DNA of 64,000 nt from Hyphomicrobiales bacterium (GTDB lineage Bacteria > Pseudomonadota > Alphaproteobacteria > Rhizobiales > Rhizobiaceae), in the NCBI GenBank assembly GCA_900471515.1, contig UCFC01000051.1, forward strand, positions 1 through 64,000, read 5' to 3'. Of this stretch, positions 45,696 to 53,966 are shown piece after piece. Within the stretch, counting starts at the first letter, position 1; the number at the start of each line of letters is the position of its first letter. Below the pieces are notes generated by a model, which made no database searches, was not told the origin of the DNA, and worked only from the letters and a program-made list of their open reading frames with translations. The translations under genes were made by a program, and so were the position numbers.

Positions 45696-45720
45696 CCCTA
45701 CATTCGGGCTGACTGTAGGG
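45696..45720 (-). promoter_or_regulatory. CCCTACA / TGTAGGG hairpin at the GGDEF-EAL start
   Basis: A perfect 7-bp inverted repeat with an 11-base spacer directly abuts the presumed GTG start codon and includes the only AGGG ribosome-site candidate. In RNA it would hide the initiation region, so it could gate translation; as DNA it could be an operator. Confidence 0.4.
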
Positions 45721-45739
45721 TGCAGGAGTTAATTTACGA

Positions 45740-45771
45740 TTGCGCGAATTCGGGCCTGCTAAATCGCGCAA
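45740..45771. promoter_or_regulatory. TTGCGCGA-N16-TCGCGCAA dyad
   Basis: A perfect 8-bp inverted repeat in the divergent promoter region of the GGDEF-EAL and DUF1344 genes. Arms are 24 bases apart centre to centre, compatible with two regulator subunits on separate turns. No known operator matches it in my memory. Confidence 0.45.
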
Positions 45772-45887
45772 ACAGAGAGAAAAAGACGGTGAACAGAGCC
45801 TCTTGATTATCCGTAAAATCCTATTCATCAATTGGGCGCGCAAAGCCATTCTTCCGGGCAATTTTCGCCATATTCAGGAGTTTATCT

Positions 45888-46193
45888 GTGGCCATTCGAT
45901 ATCTACGGCAGCGTTTCAAAGGGATTGCCGACATGCGTTTCGTTATTGCTACGCTTCTGGCCACGGCAAACTTTCTGTCGCCCATGAACAGTTTTGCCGA
46001 GAGCGCCGATGTCGAGGCGACGATCAAGAAGGTCGACACGACCAATCTCGTGCTGACGCTCGATGACGGCAAGACCTATCAGGCGCCTGCCGAATTCGAT
46101 TTCGAGGGGCTGAAGGCCGGCGTCAAGGTGGTGATTTTCTACACGGAAGTCGACGGCAAGCGCGTCATCAACGATCTCGACATCGTCAAGTAA
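45888..46193 (+). CDS. DUF1344 family exported protein
   Basis: A 101-residue protein with an N-terminal signal peptide ending around MNSFAES and a small DUF1344 domain (VEATIKKVDTTNLVLTLDDGKTY, given by type). The family is common in rhizobia, is probably periplasmic and has no known function. Two starts are plausible: GTG at 45888 with AGGAG seven bases upstream, and ATG at 45933 with AAAGGGA eight bases upstream. The second gives a more usual short leader of about 24 residues, so the 86-residue form is at least as likely. It is divergent from the GGDEF-EAL gene and convergent with the phosphatase. Confidence 0.8.
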   Translation: MAIRYLRQRFKGIADMRFVIATLLATANFLSPMNSFAESADVEATIKKVDTTNLVLTLDDGKTYQAPAEFDFEGLKAGVKVVIFYTEVDGKRVINDLDIVK

Positions 46194-46207
46194 GCGGCCG
46201 CACGGGC

Positions 46208-46798
46208 TCAGATCCAGCCGATCTGGCCCTGCGACGTCTCGATCTTCAAGATCCGGTCCTGCGGGATTTCACCCTCCGAGGCGATGTCCTTCGGCAGGTT
46301 GGAAATCATTTTGAACAGGCTTCTGATGACGCCGCCATGGGTGACGCACACGGTCGGCCTGTCGACCGAATTCAGCCAGGCGCCGGTGCGCCACGACATG
46401 ATCTCGTAGCTTTCCGCATCCTCGCCCGGCGGAATGAAATCCCACTTGTTGATGTTGCGTTCGCTCACGCGCTCGGCCTGCGAGGCCCTGAGCTGCTTGA
46501 GCGTATAGCCTTCCCAGTCGCCGAAGGAGACTTCGACCAGCCGTTCGTCTGTGCGGTAGTCCTTGGGCGGCAGCCCCATGGCCGATCGCATGATCTCCAT
46601 GGTTTCGCGCGTGCGCCCGAGCGGGCTGGCGACGAAATCGAATTCGCCGTCCTTGCCCTTCAGGATCGCCGCAAGGGCGATCCCGTTCTGTCTTGCCTGT
46701 TCGCGGCCGATCGCGTTGATCGGAATATCCTTCTGCCCCTGCAGGCGGCGTTCCGCATTCCAGTCGGTCTGGCCGTGTCTGATCACATAGATAAGCAC
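46208..46798 (-). CDS. histidine phosphatase family protein (phosphoglycerate mutase-like)
   Basis: A 196-residue phosphatase with the motif YVIRHGQTDWNAERRLQGQKD (described by its ends) and a second histidine in CVTHGGVIRSL near 157. These place it in the cofactor-dependent phosphoglycerate mutase superfamily, broad-specificity phosphatase branch. The start is GTG at 46798 with GGAG nine bases upstream. It lies 29 bases after fabI and is probably in the same transcript. The substrate is unknown. Confidence 0.88.
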   Translation of the reverse strand: MLIYVIRHGQTDWNAERRLQGQKDIPINAIGREQARQNGIALAAILKGKDGEFDFVASPLGRTRETMEIMRSAMGLPPKDYRTDERLVEVSFGDWEGYTLKQLRASQAERVSERNINKWDFIPPGEDAESYEIMSWRTGAWLNSVDRPTVCVTHGGVIRSLFKMISNLPKDIASEGEIPQDRILKIETSQGQIGWI

Positions 46799-46827
46799 GG
46801 GGATCGGCTCCGCTTGGGGAAGGACGA

Positions 46828-47646
46828 TCAGTCCTTGATGACAGAAATATCCGGCGCGTCCACAGCCTTCATGCCGATGACATGATAGCCGCTGTCGGCG
46901 TGATGCACTTCACCCGTCACCGAACGCGACAGGTCCGAGAGAAGATAGAGGCCGACATCGCCCACTTCCTCGATCGTCACGGTACGGCGCAGCGGCGCAT
47001 TGTATTCGTTCCACTTGAGGATGTAGCGGAAATCGCCGATGCCGGAGGCGGCAAGCGTCTTGATCGGGCCGGCCGAAACGGCGTTGACGCGGATGTTCTT
47101 CGGTCCGAGATCGACGGCGAGATATTTGACGCTCGCTTCGAGGGCAGCCTTGGCGACACCCATGACGTTGTAGTTCGGCATCACCTTTTCCGCACCGTAA
47201 TAGGTGAGGGTGAGCATCGAGCCGCCTTCCGTCATCAGCTTCTCGGCGCGGCGAGCGACCGAGGTGAAGGAATAGACGGAGATCTGCATCGTCTTGGCGA
47301 AGTTGTCGGGCGTCGTATCGACGTAACGGCCGGTCAGTTCGTCCTTGTCGGAGAAGCCGATGGCATGCACGATGAAATCGATCTTGCCCCACAGTTTCTC
47401 GACATTCTCGAACACCGCATCGATCGTGGTTTCGTCGCTCACGTCGCAATGGCCGACCATGACGGCGCCGATTTCAGCGGCCAGCGGCTCCACGCGCTTC
47501 TTCAGGGCATCGCCCTGATAGGTGAATGCAACTTCTCCGCCCTGCGCATGAATGGCCTTGGCAATACCCCACGCAATCGAACGATTGTTGGCGACACCCA
47601 TGATGACGCCGCGTTTGCCTGCCATGAGGCCGGATGCTTGAGCCAT
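46828..47646 (-). CDS. fabI: NADH-dependent enoyl-[acyl-carrier-protein] reductase
   Basis: FabI reduces trans-2-enoyl-ACP in the last step of each fatty-acid elongation round. The 272 residues have the GVANNRSIAWGIAKA nucleotide loop at about 16-30 and the catalytic Tyr-x6-Lys pair in YNVMGVAKAALE near 158-165. The C-terminal region is complete. It is the target family of triclosan. It starts with ATG at 47646. The J-protein gene lies upstream on the same strand (122 bases away) and the phosphatase gene downstream. Confidence 0.96.
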   Translation of the reverse strand: MAQASGLMAGKRGVIMGVANNRSIAWGIAKAIHAQGGEVAFTYQGDALKKRVEPLAAEIGAVMVGHCDVSDETTIDAVFENVEKLWGKIDFIVHAIGFSDKDELTGRYVDTTPDNFAKTMQISVYSFTSVARRAEKLMTEGGSMLTLTYYGAEKVMPNYNVMGVAKAALEASVKYLAVDLGPKNIRVNAVSAGPIKTLAASGIGDFRYILKWNEYNAPLRRTVTIEEVGDVGLYLLSDLSRSVTGEVHHADSGYHVIGMKAVDAPDISVIKD

Positions 47647-47768
47647 ATTTCGCTTCCCTAGGAATTCTGATGATCCTGCCTATGGCATAGGCCGTTAATC
47701 GGTTCAAGCAGGCCAAAGATCATCAACTGTTAGGGATCGTAACAAAGGGTGCGATTGTCACTGAAATT

Positions 47769-48983
47769 TCATAAAAACAGCCCTTCACGCATGCTGCGCA
47801 TGAGGTCCGTGACTTTTGCGTCGGGCTTTTCCCACAACATAATACGCAACTCGACGACGAGATCGCCTTTTCCGCCGCTGTCGTTGGGCAGGCCCTGACC
47901 GGGGATGCGGATCGTCTTGTCGGAACCGGACCAGGCCGGCACCGTCACGTTGACCGGCCCAAGCGGGCCGTCCACGCGCGCCTCGGTGCCGAGCACCGCG
48001 TTTTCGATGTTGAGCGGCAGCACGGCATGCACGTCGAAACCGTCGACGGAAAAACGCGCATCGGGCGCGATGTGGATATTGACGACGGCATCGCCGCGCT
48101 GCATGCCCGGCAGCTTGAAGCCCTGGCCCTTGAGCCGGATCTGATGGCCCTCGGTCGTGCCGGCGGGCAGGGCGAAGCCCACTTCGCGTCCCTCGGGAAG
48201 GGAAACCGTCGTCCAGCTTCCGTTCATGATGTCTTCGATCGTCACCGTCGCGGTCGCCACCTCGTCGGGAGCCTTCTCCAGGCCCGGCTGGCCGGCGCCG
48301 GTGAAGCGGCGCACGAGCGAGGTGAGCAGGCTGAGCGGCAGCGACATGTTGGCGCCGGCGGCAACGGCGGCGTCCATGTGCTCCTCTTCCGCCCTGGCGG
48401 CTTCGGAGTCCGTCGTTTCGTGTTCAGGCGGCCTTGCCGCGTCGGCCGCATGCGGCTTGGCCTGCGTTTGCTGAGGATGGGCCTGCTGAGCGTGCGCCTG
48501 CTGGGAATGGGTCTGCGACTGGCCCTGTGCGCCGGCGGCGCGGGCGGCCTGCGCGCCAAAAATGCGTTCGACCATTTCTTCCGCGGCTTCGGATGCGCCG
48601 GCCTGCTGCTGTCTTGCGCCGGCGGCGGCGGCCTTCTGCGCGCTGGCGTTGGCGCGTGCGAGCTCTTCCATCACGCGCTCGGCATTGGCCTGCGCCGCCT
48701 TGGCGCGGGCGGCGGCCTCGCGGGCAGCCTGGCGCTGCTGCATGATCGTCTGTTCCTGCTTCTTGGCTTCCGCCATGCGCAGGGCATTGTCGAAAAGATT
48801 GCGCTTGCGCGGGTCCTTCAGCGTTTCGTAGGCGCGGCCGATCTCGGCGAAACGTGCGCTCGCCGTCGGGTCGCCCTGATTGTGATCGGGGTGCACGGCC
48901 TTGGCCATGTTGCGCCAGGCCGCCTTGATTTCGTCCGCACCCGCGTCGCGCTTGACGCCCAGCACCTTGTATGGATCACGCAT
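47769..48983 (-). CDS. class B J-domain protein (DnaJ/CbpA-like, no zinc finger)
   Basis: A 404-residue co-chaperone for DnaK. The J domain spans about 1-65 with the HPD tripeptide at 31-33. It is followed by an Ala/Gln-rich linker of about 160 residues that contains QQAH repeats near 155-170. The C-terminal substrate-binding domain (about 215-400) has ESP-type beta repeats but no CxxCxGxG zinc finger. This is a CbpA/DjlA-like layout with an unusual linker in place of the Gly/Phe region. The open frame begins at a GTG three codons earlier; the ATG at 48983 is chosen. fabI follows on the same strand. Confidence 0.88.
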   Translation of the reverse strand: MRDPYKVLGVKRDAGADEIKAAWRNMAKAVHPDHNQGDPTASARFAEIGRAYETLKDPRKRNLFDNALRMAEAKKQEQTIMQQRQAAREAAARAKAAQANAERVMEELARANASAQKAAAAGARQQQAGASEAAEEMVERIFGAQAARAAGAQGQSQTHSQQAHAQQAHPQQTQAKPHAADAARPPEHETTDSEAARAEEEHMDAAVAAGANMSLPLSLLTSLVRRFTGAGQPGLEKAPDEVATATVTIEDIMNGSWTTVSLPEGREVGFALPAGTTEGHQIRLKGQGFKLPGMQRGDAVVNIHIAPDARFSVDGFDVHAVLPLNIENAVLGTEARVDGPLGPVNVTVPAWSGSDKTIRIPGQGLPNDSGGKGDLVVELRIMLWEKPDAKVTDLMRSMREGLFL

Positions 48984-49277
48984 TGTTCGCACCGCCGCTG
49001 TCGCAATCCGGGAGGCATGTACCTCGTGGCCGTTCCCGGAAACCGAAACTCAACTCATGGCATGCCCTCCCGTCCGCTCTGGCGACAGGAAAGCCCGCTC
49101 GAAAGGCGATCGTGCGGGAGAGTTGCTAATCACTTCTTATTTCCGGAGCCGGATATGGGGTGTTTTGCCGCGAATGGTTAGTCTTTCACTAAACATTGAA
49201 GCGAATCGGCACGGTGCATTAACCCTGAGGCGCCAGGGCTCGCATCGCTGCGAAACAGGCTAAAGGGGCGGGCGGGA

Positions 49278-49736
49278 TCAGCTTTCCGGCTGGAAACTCA
49301 GGAGCTGCCAGTTGCCGCCGCCGACAAGGCAGGTCTTGCCGTAGAATTTGGCGATGCCGACATAGGAGTGACGCGTCGTGCGGAACTGGCGGCAGACCTG
49401 GCCGGAATCGGTATTTTCCACGATCGTGTCGATCACGCCGGCGCTGCCGGTGGAGGCGTTCGCCCAGGGAAGCGGCTGCCCTTCGAGCTTCTGGATATCG
49501 GCCGAGGTCACGGCATTGCGCACCGTCATCTCGTCGGAAAGCGTATCGGTGCTGGGGGCGGGCTGCGGCACCGTGCCGGTTGCGACCGAGCGATCCACCT
49601 TTGCCGAGCTCAGGAAATCGAACCCTCCGGCCACGCAGCCGGAAAGTGACAGGATCGCGATACCGACGATGGAGAGTTTGGCGCTGCGGCGCAGCGAACC
49701 CTTTGTATGGCGATGTGTCTTTGCTATGACTTCCAC
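49278..49736 (-). CDS. RT0821/Lpp0805-type surface lipoprotein
   Basis: A 152-residue lipoprotein. After a basic N-terminus (HRHTKGSLRRSAK) comes a hydrophobic helix and the lipobox LSGC with Cys at about 34. The mature domain has the conserved C-terminal CRQFRTTRHSYVGIAKFYGKTCLVGGGNW block of the 17-kDa-antigen (RT0821/Lpp0805) family, given here by type. It is probably anchored in the outer membrane; the function is unknown. The start is GTG at 49736, which lacks a well-spaced ribosome site, so the true start may differ. It is divergent from pdxH across 63 bases. Confidence 0.82.
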   Translation of the reverse strand: MEVIAKTHRHTKGSLRRSAKLSIVGIAILSLSGCVAGGFDFLSSAKVDRSVATGTVPQPAPSTDTLSDEMTVRNAVTSADIQKLEGQPLPWANASTGSAGVIDTIVENTDSGQVCRQFRTTRHSYVGIAKFYGKTCLVGGGNWQLLSFQPES

Positions 49737-49799
49737 CCTGTATCCTTCCCCAGTCCGAGCGGCTGGGTCAGTTTAAAAAACCTCGGGATTTGAATTAAT

Positions 49800-50420
49800 A
49801 TGTCGGCAAACGGGTTAACAGGTGGTGACTTTACTGAAAGTGAGGAGCCCTTCAAGCTCTTTGGAGAATGGCTGAAGGAGGCGGAGGCTTCCGAACTCAA
49901 CGACCCCAACGCTGTGGCGCTGGCAACGGTCGATGAAGAGGGGCTGCCCAATGTCCGCATGGTTCTCCTGAAGGGTTTCGATAGCAACGGATTCGTCTTC
50001 TACACGAATTTCGAGAGCCAGAAAGGTCGCGAAATTTTGGGACAGAAGAAAGCCGCCCTGTGTTTCCACTGGAAAACGCTGCGCCGGCAGGTGCGCGTGC
50101 GCGGCCCTGTGGAAATCGTCAGCGAGGCCGAGGCCGACGCCTATTTTGCCACCCGCGCCCGCGGCAGCCGCATCGGCGCCTGGGCTTCCAGGCAGTCGCG
50201 CCCGCTGGAAAGCCGTTTTGCCCTGGAAAAGGCCGTCGCCGAATATACGGCACGCTACGCCATCGGCGACATTCCGCGCCCGTCCTATTGGTCCGGCTTT
50301 CGCATCCGCCCGACTTCGATCGAGTTCTGGAAAGACCAGAAGTTCCGCCTGCACGACCGGATCGAGTTTCGCCGGCCGACGCCCGAAGGCGCCTGGGACA
50401 AGGTGCGGATGTACCCGTAG
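49800..50420 (+). CDS. pdxH: pyridoxamine 5'-phosphate oxidase
   Basis: An FMN enzyme that oxidises pyridoxine or pyridoxamine 5'-phosphate to pyridoxal 5'-phosphate. The 206 residues hold the standard blocks: [23 protein letters not shown] (type), [13 protein letters not shown], and the C-terminal [24 protein letters not shown] signature (type). Length and sequence are typical. ATG at 49800 lies after an AT-rich leader with only a weak GGGA ribosome site. The polysaccharide deacetylase gene converges on it with five bases between stops. Confidence 0.96.
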   Translation: MSANGLTGGDFTESEEPFKLFGEWLKEAEASELNDPNAVALATVDEEGLPNVRMVLLKGFDSNGFVFYTNFESQKGREILGQKKAALCFHWKTLRRQVRVRGPVEIVSEAEADAYFATRARGSRIGAWASRQSRPLESRFALEKAVAEYTARYAIGDIPRPSYWSGFRIRPTSIEFWKDQKFRLHDRIEFRRPTPEGAWDKVRMYP

Positions 50421-50425
50421 GGACC

Positions 50426-51460
50426 TTATTTTCCGAGCAGTTTCAATGGAATGCCTGATGCGAGCGCAGAAACGTATCGCGGCTTCTGGTAAAAGCCGTT
50501 GAGCGAGATGCGCGGCATGTAGGTGGGCTGGCCCGCCGCCGGAAAACCCGGCTGCGTCGTCACCGCCACCGTGAAACCGAGCTTTGCCGCAAGGCCGGCG
50601 TCGCGGCCCGTTGCCGCCTCCGGCGTGCCGTAGGGAAAGGCGATCGCCCGAGGGCGGATGCCGGTGATCTCCTCGACGTAGTCCGCCGAGATTTCCATCT
50701 CGATGCGCGCTTCCGCATCCGGCAGGCGGGCGAGCGCCCTGTGGCTGATCGTGTGCGCGCCGAGACTGGCAAGCGGGCTTGCCGAAAGCTTCCGCAGGTC
50801 CCGCGGCCCCATCACCAGTTCGCGCGTCACGTCGACCGGCTCGATTCCATGTCGCCGCGCCAGCGCATCGACGTCGGAGACGGCGCGGCTTTCGTCCTGC
50901 CTGTGGATAAACTCGGCGAACCGGTCGAAGGCGTCCCATTTCCGGACGGGCGTATCCAGCGCCAGCCTCTCCCTGCCGCGGCCGAAATTGAACTCGATGC
51001 TGTTTTCCCTGCCGAGCAGCAGCGCCAGCGTTTCCCACCAGATGCTGTGCGAGCCCTCGGCAAAACCCTGCGTTATGAAAACGGTGAAGGGTGCGCCATG
51101 CCGCTCGAAGACCGGCAGCGCATGGGCGAGATTGTTGCGATATCCGTCGTCCAGCGTGAAAGCGGCGAACAGGCGGTCGTCCTGCGGGGCCGACAGGAGG
51201 GAGGGCAACGCATCGAGCCGGACGAAACGATAGCCGGCCCGCTTCAGCCGCCGCAGCGCCGAATCCAGGAATTCAGGAGTGATTTCAAGATGTTGATTCG
51301 GCTCGAACGGCCGCGCCACATGCGGGCGGACATGATGGAGCGTGAAGATGACGCCGCGTCCGCGGGCCTCTTTCATGAGCCCGGCAGCACTTGCCAGCCA
51401 CGCCGCTTCCAGCCCGCCGCCGATCGCGATGCGTTTCAGGCGCCGCTTCCACTGCCCCAT
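50426..51460 (-). CDS. polysaccharide deacetylase family protein
   Basis: A 344-residue carbohydrate esterase family 4 protein with a NodB homology domain: FTLHHVRPH near the N-terminus, the metal-binding aspartates in AAFTLDDGYRNN near 96, and FPYGTPEA toward the C-terminus. It removes N- or O-acetyl groups from a polysaccharide, with substrate unknown. The frame opens at a TTG at 51505, but the ATG at 51460 (MGQWKRRLKR) is preferred. No cleavable signal peptide is clear; a basic N-terminus and a hydrophobic patch could anchor it to the membrane. Confidence 0.87.
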   Translation of the reverse strand: MGQWKRRLKRIAIGGGLEAAWLASAAGLMKEARGRGVIFTLHHVRPHVARPFEPNQHLEITPEFLDSALRRLKRAGYRFVRLDALPSLLSAPQDDRLFAAFTLDDGYRNNLAHALPVFERHGAPFTVFITQGFAEGSHSIWWETLALLLGRENSIEFNFGRGRERLALDTPVRKWDAFDRFAEFIHRQDESRAVSDVDALARRHGIEPVDVTRELVMGPRDLRKLSASPLASLGAHTISHRALARLPDAEARIEMEISADYVEEITGIRPRAIAFPYGTPEAATGRDAGLAAKLGFTVAVTTQPGFPAAGQPTYMPRISLNGFYQKPRYVSALASGIPLKLLGK

Positions 51461-51612
51461 TTTTTCCGTGACCCCGCTTTGTATTCGTGTCACACAGGCT
51501 AGCAATGGCGCCGTTAAACCTTGCTGAATCCGGCTGGAAAAACGGTTTCTTTATCGGCCATTAACCAAGCGGAACAAAAGCTTGGAAAAATCTTGGCCGT
51601 TGCCTCAAAGTC

Positions 51613-51637
51613 GCGACAGATTGTGGGCATCTGTCGC
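51613..51637. promoter_or_regulatory. GCGACAGAT-N7-ATCTGTCGC dyad upstream of the carboxypeptidase gene
   Basis: A perfect 9-bp inverted repeat with a 7-base spacer, centred 68 bases upstream of the ATG. Its 16-base repeat periodicity fits a dimeric repressor; as RNA it would be a stable 5'-leader hairpin. The surrounding 232-base gap (51461-51692) is AT-richer than average. Confidence 0.5.
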
Positions 51638-51692
51638 AATACGGGACATATTCCGGTTGCATCGGTTCGCCGGAAATAATGAGGGGAAGTGC

Positions 51693-52979
51693 ATGAGAAG
51701 GCTTTGGGCTGCCATTCTGACCGCGACGCTGGCACTTTCTGCACCCGTTGCGGCCTTCGCCGGCAGCGCCTCTCTCGTGCTCGATGCCCGCACCGGCAAG
51801 GTCCTCGCCTCCGAAAACGGCGATGTGCTGAACTATCCGGCTTCGCTGACGAAGATGATGACGCTCTATCTCACCTTCGAGGCGTTGAACCGCGGCAAGA
51901 TCACCTGGGACACGCCGATCACCATGTCGAAATATGCGGCCTCCCGTCCGCCGACGAAGCTCGGTGTCAGGGCAGGCGGTACGATCACCGTGCGCGAGGC
52001 GGTCTACGGCATGATTGTCAAATCCGCCAATGACGCGGCCGCTGCGATGGGCGAGAAGCTCGGCGGTTCGGAAAGCAATTTTGCCCGGTTGATGACCCAG
52101 AGGGCTCGCCAGCTCGGCATGAGCCGCACCAGTTTCTTCAACGCCTCCGGCCTGCCGGACAAGCGTCAGGTCACGACGGCACGCGACATGTCCACGCTCG
52201 CCGTGGCGCTGATGAGGAACTATCCGAACGAATATCGCCTCTTCTCCATCGCCAGCTTCAATTTCCGCGGCAAGACCATCCGCGGCCACAACAATCTCAT
52301 GTACCGCTATCAGGGCATGGACGGCATCAAGACCGGCTATACCAATGCCTCCGGCTTCAACATCGTCAGCGCCGTCAGGGACGGCAACCGCCGCCTCGTC
52401 GGCGTGGTGCTCGGCGGGCGCACCGCCCGCGCCCGCGACGCCAAGATGGCCGGATTGCTGGACCGCTACATGGGACGCGCTTCCTCCGGCAGCGCCGGGC
52501 TGACCGCCAGCGTCAACGCCAAGCAGCAGGTCGAGGTCGCTTCCGCCGCTGACGATGCCGATGTTCCGGTCCCGGCCAACGCGCCGCGCCTTGCGGACGA
52601 TGCGGCAGCACCGGCGCCGAAGGCGCTCGGTTTTGCCGATGGCGGCGTTGTCCCGCTGGAGCGCCCGGCGGCAATGGACGAGATCATGAATGCCGGCAAG
52701 ACGGCAAAGGCGCCGGCCGGCAAGGCCGGCGGCTGGCAGATCCAGATTTCCGCCGCCCCGAGTGCCGATGCCGCCCGCGCGCTTCTTGCCCAGGCGCAGT
52801 CCGAGGCCGGCGCGCCGCTCCTGTCGGCTTCGCCCTATACGGAAGCTGTCGGCAAGGGTGCGAATGCGGTCTACCGCGCCCGTTTCGTCGGCTTCCAGAG
52901 CAAGGAAGACGCGACCTCTGCCTGCGATGCGCTGAGGAAGCGCTCGTACGATTGCATGCTCCTGCCGAACCAGGGCTGA
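51693..52979 (+). CDS. D-alanyl-D-alanine carboxypeptidase with SPOR domain
   Basis: A 428-residue low-molecular-weight penicillin-binding protein (peptidase S11, PBP5/DacF type) that trims the terminal D-Ala from peptidoglycan stem peptides. A signal peptide ends at AFA near residue 23. The active-site Ser51-x-x-Lys54 is in PASLTK, SAN near 110, and KTG in IKTGYTNASG near 212. A Pro/Ala-rich linker leads to a C-terminal SPOR domain (about 350-428, GWQIQISAAPSADAARALL), which binds denuded glycan at the septum. GAGGGG precedes the ATG at 51693. It is preceded by a 9-bp dyad. Confidence 0.94.
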   Translation: MRRLWAAILTATLALSAPVAAFAGSASLVLDARTGKVLASENGDVLNYPASLTKMMTLYLTFEALNRGKITWDTPITMSKYAASRPPTKLGVRAGGTITVREAVYGMIVKSANDAAAAMGEKLGGSESNFARLMTQRARQLGMSRTSFFNASGLPDKRQVTTARDMSTLAVALMRNYPNEYRLFSIASFNFRGKTIRGHNNLMYRYQGMDGIKTGYTNASGFNIVSAVRDGNRRLVGVVLGGRTARARDAKMAGLLDRYMGRASSGSAGLTASVNAKQQVEVASAADDADVPVPANAPRLADDAAAPAPKALGFADGGVVPLERPAAMDEIMNAGKTAKAPAGKAGGWQIQISAAPSADAARALLAQAQSEAGAPLLSASPYTEAVGKGANAVYRARFVGFQSKEDATSACDALRKRSYDCMLLPNQG

Positions 52980-53041
52980 TCTGCCGGCTCTGGACAATAT
53001 CGGGGAATCGGCGCTCTCCTCATAAACAAAAGGAGAACGCC

Positions 53042-53347
53042 ATGCTGCAACGCCTCGCCGACCAGTTCGAGATCTCGTCGTCCGCCTACGCCGCCGCCAA
53101 CGACATCGAGCGCGATGCCGACTGGTTCCTGCTGAAGCTGCAGGAGGAAATGGGCGAACTGACCCAGGCCTGGAACCGCCTGACCGGCCGCGGCCGTACC
53201 AGGGGCCGCTCGCCCGAGGACATGGAGCGCGACCTCGCCGACGAGACCGCCGATATCTTGGGCCACGTGCTGCTCTTTGCCCGGCGCCATGAGGTAGACC
53301 TCGCCGCCGCGATCGAGCGGAAATGGAAGTTCAGGCCTGACGCCTGA
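53042..53347 (+). CDS. MazG-like nucleotide pyrophosphohydrolase
   Basis: A 101-residue all-alpha NTP pyrophosphohydrolase of the MazG superfamily. The metal-binding pattern is present: LLKLQEEMGELTQAW (E-E-x-x-E, about 37-45) and DLADETADILGHVLLFA (E-x-x-D, about 73-85). Small MazG-like enzymes hydrolyse NTPs or related nucleotides to monophosphate and pyrophosphate. AAAAGGAG sits before the ATG at 53042. It lies 62 bases after the carboxypeptidase gene and could share its transcript. A repeat element follows. Confidence 0.85.
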   Translation: MLQRLADQFEISSSAYAAANDIERDADWFLLKLQEEMGELTQAWNRLTGRGRTRGRSPEDMERDLADETADILGHVLLFARRHEVDLAAAIERKWKFRPDA

Positions 53348-53355
53348 TCCGCCGC

Positions 53356-53460
53356 TAAAGCAATTCCAGCAAAGGTGGGAACCGGTTTTGCGTCCGGAAT
53401 TTCGGGAAAACAATGAGTTAGAGCATTGAAGGCGACTCCGTTTTCGCCGGAAATGCTCTA
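53356..53460. repeat. rhizobial-type intergenic palindromic element
   Basis: The stretch from TAAAGCAATTCCAG to TTAGAGCATT and AATGCTCTA matches the widespread rhizobial intergenic repeat as I recall it. Its right half is a hairpin: TAGAGCATT (53419-53427) pairs with AATGCTCTA (53452-53460), with GGCGA/TCGCC inside. The last three bases are the stop codon of the GNAT gene on the minus strand. Confidence 0.65.
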
Positions 53461-53955
53461 GTTTGCGACCACCTTGCGCCGATAGAACTTGCTGTCGACG
53501 GCCATCAGCGGAAACGACCGGGGCAGGTCTCTCTCGGAAACCTCTGTAAAGCCGTTCTTTTCGTAAAACCGGTGCGCGGCGATAAACTTGTCCGTCGTGC
53601 CGAGGAAGATATCGGTCACGCCGACCTTGCCGGCATGGGCAAAGAGGGCTTCCAGCAGCCGGGCGGCGACGCCGTGCTCGCGCCCGCGCACCTCGGACGC
53701 TACGAACATCTTGCGAAGGGCGGTCTGATTGTTGCCGATATCCTTGAGGCCGAGCGTGCCGACGATGGCGCCGTCTTTCACCGCAACCCAGAACTGGCCC
53801 TTGCCGGACTGATAGAAGTCGGGAATGACGCGCAGGTCCGGCTGCGCGTCGGCGGTGATGTCGATGCCGAACTCTTCGCGCTGGATCGGCAGGATGACGG
53901 AGATCACGCCGTCGGCATCATCAGGCGCAAAGGTTCTGATTTCGATTTCGACCAT
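53458..53955 (-). CDS. GNAT family N-acetyltransferase
   Basis: A 165-residue acetyltransferase. The acetyl-CoA loop is around VRGREHGVAARLLEALFAHA (about 94-113), and the C-terminal FYEKNGFTEVSERDLP is typical of GNAT proteins. The substrate is unknown. ATG at 53955 follows GAGGTG; the longer frame overlaps tldD and is rejected. It starts 11 bases after the tldD stop and is probably co-transcribed. Its TAG stop lies inside a repeat element, so the original C-terminus may have been altered by the insertion. Confidence 0.87.
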   Translation of the reverse strand: MVEIEIRTFAPDDADGVISVILPIQREEFGIDITADAQPDLRVIPDFYQSGKGQFWVAVKDGAIVGTLGLKDIGNNQTALRKMFVASEVRGREHGVAARLLEALFAHAGKVGVTDIFLGTTDKFIAAHRFYEKNGFTEVSERDLPRSFPLMAVDSKFYRRKVVAN

Positions 53956-53966
53956 GGCAGCACCTC

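Noticed and set aside
49178-49192. TTAG-N7-CTAA, resembling a CtrA box
   Set aside because: Two of eight conserved bases differ and it lies about 195 bases from the nearest suitable start codon.
51556-51590. GGAAC followed later by CGTT before the carboxypeptidase gene, as a second EcfG promoter
   Set aside because: The spacer is 22 bases by my count, outside the 16-17 required.
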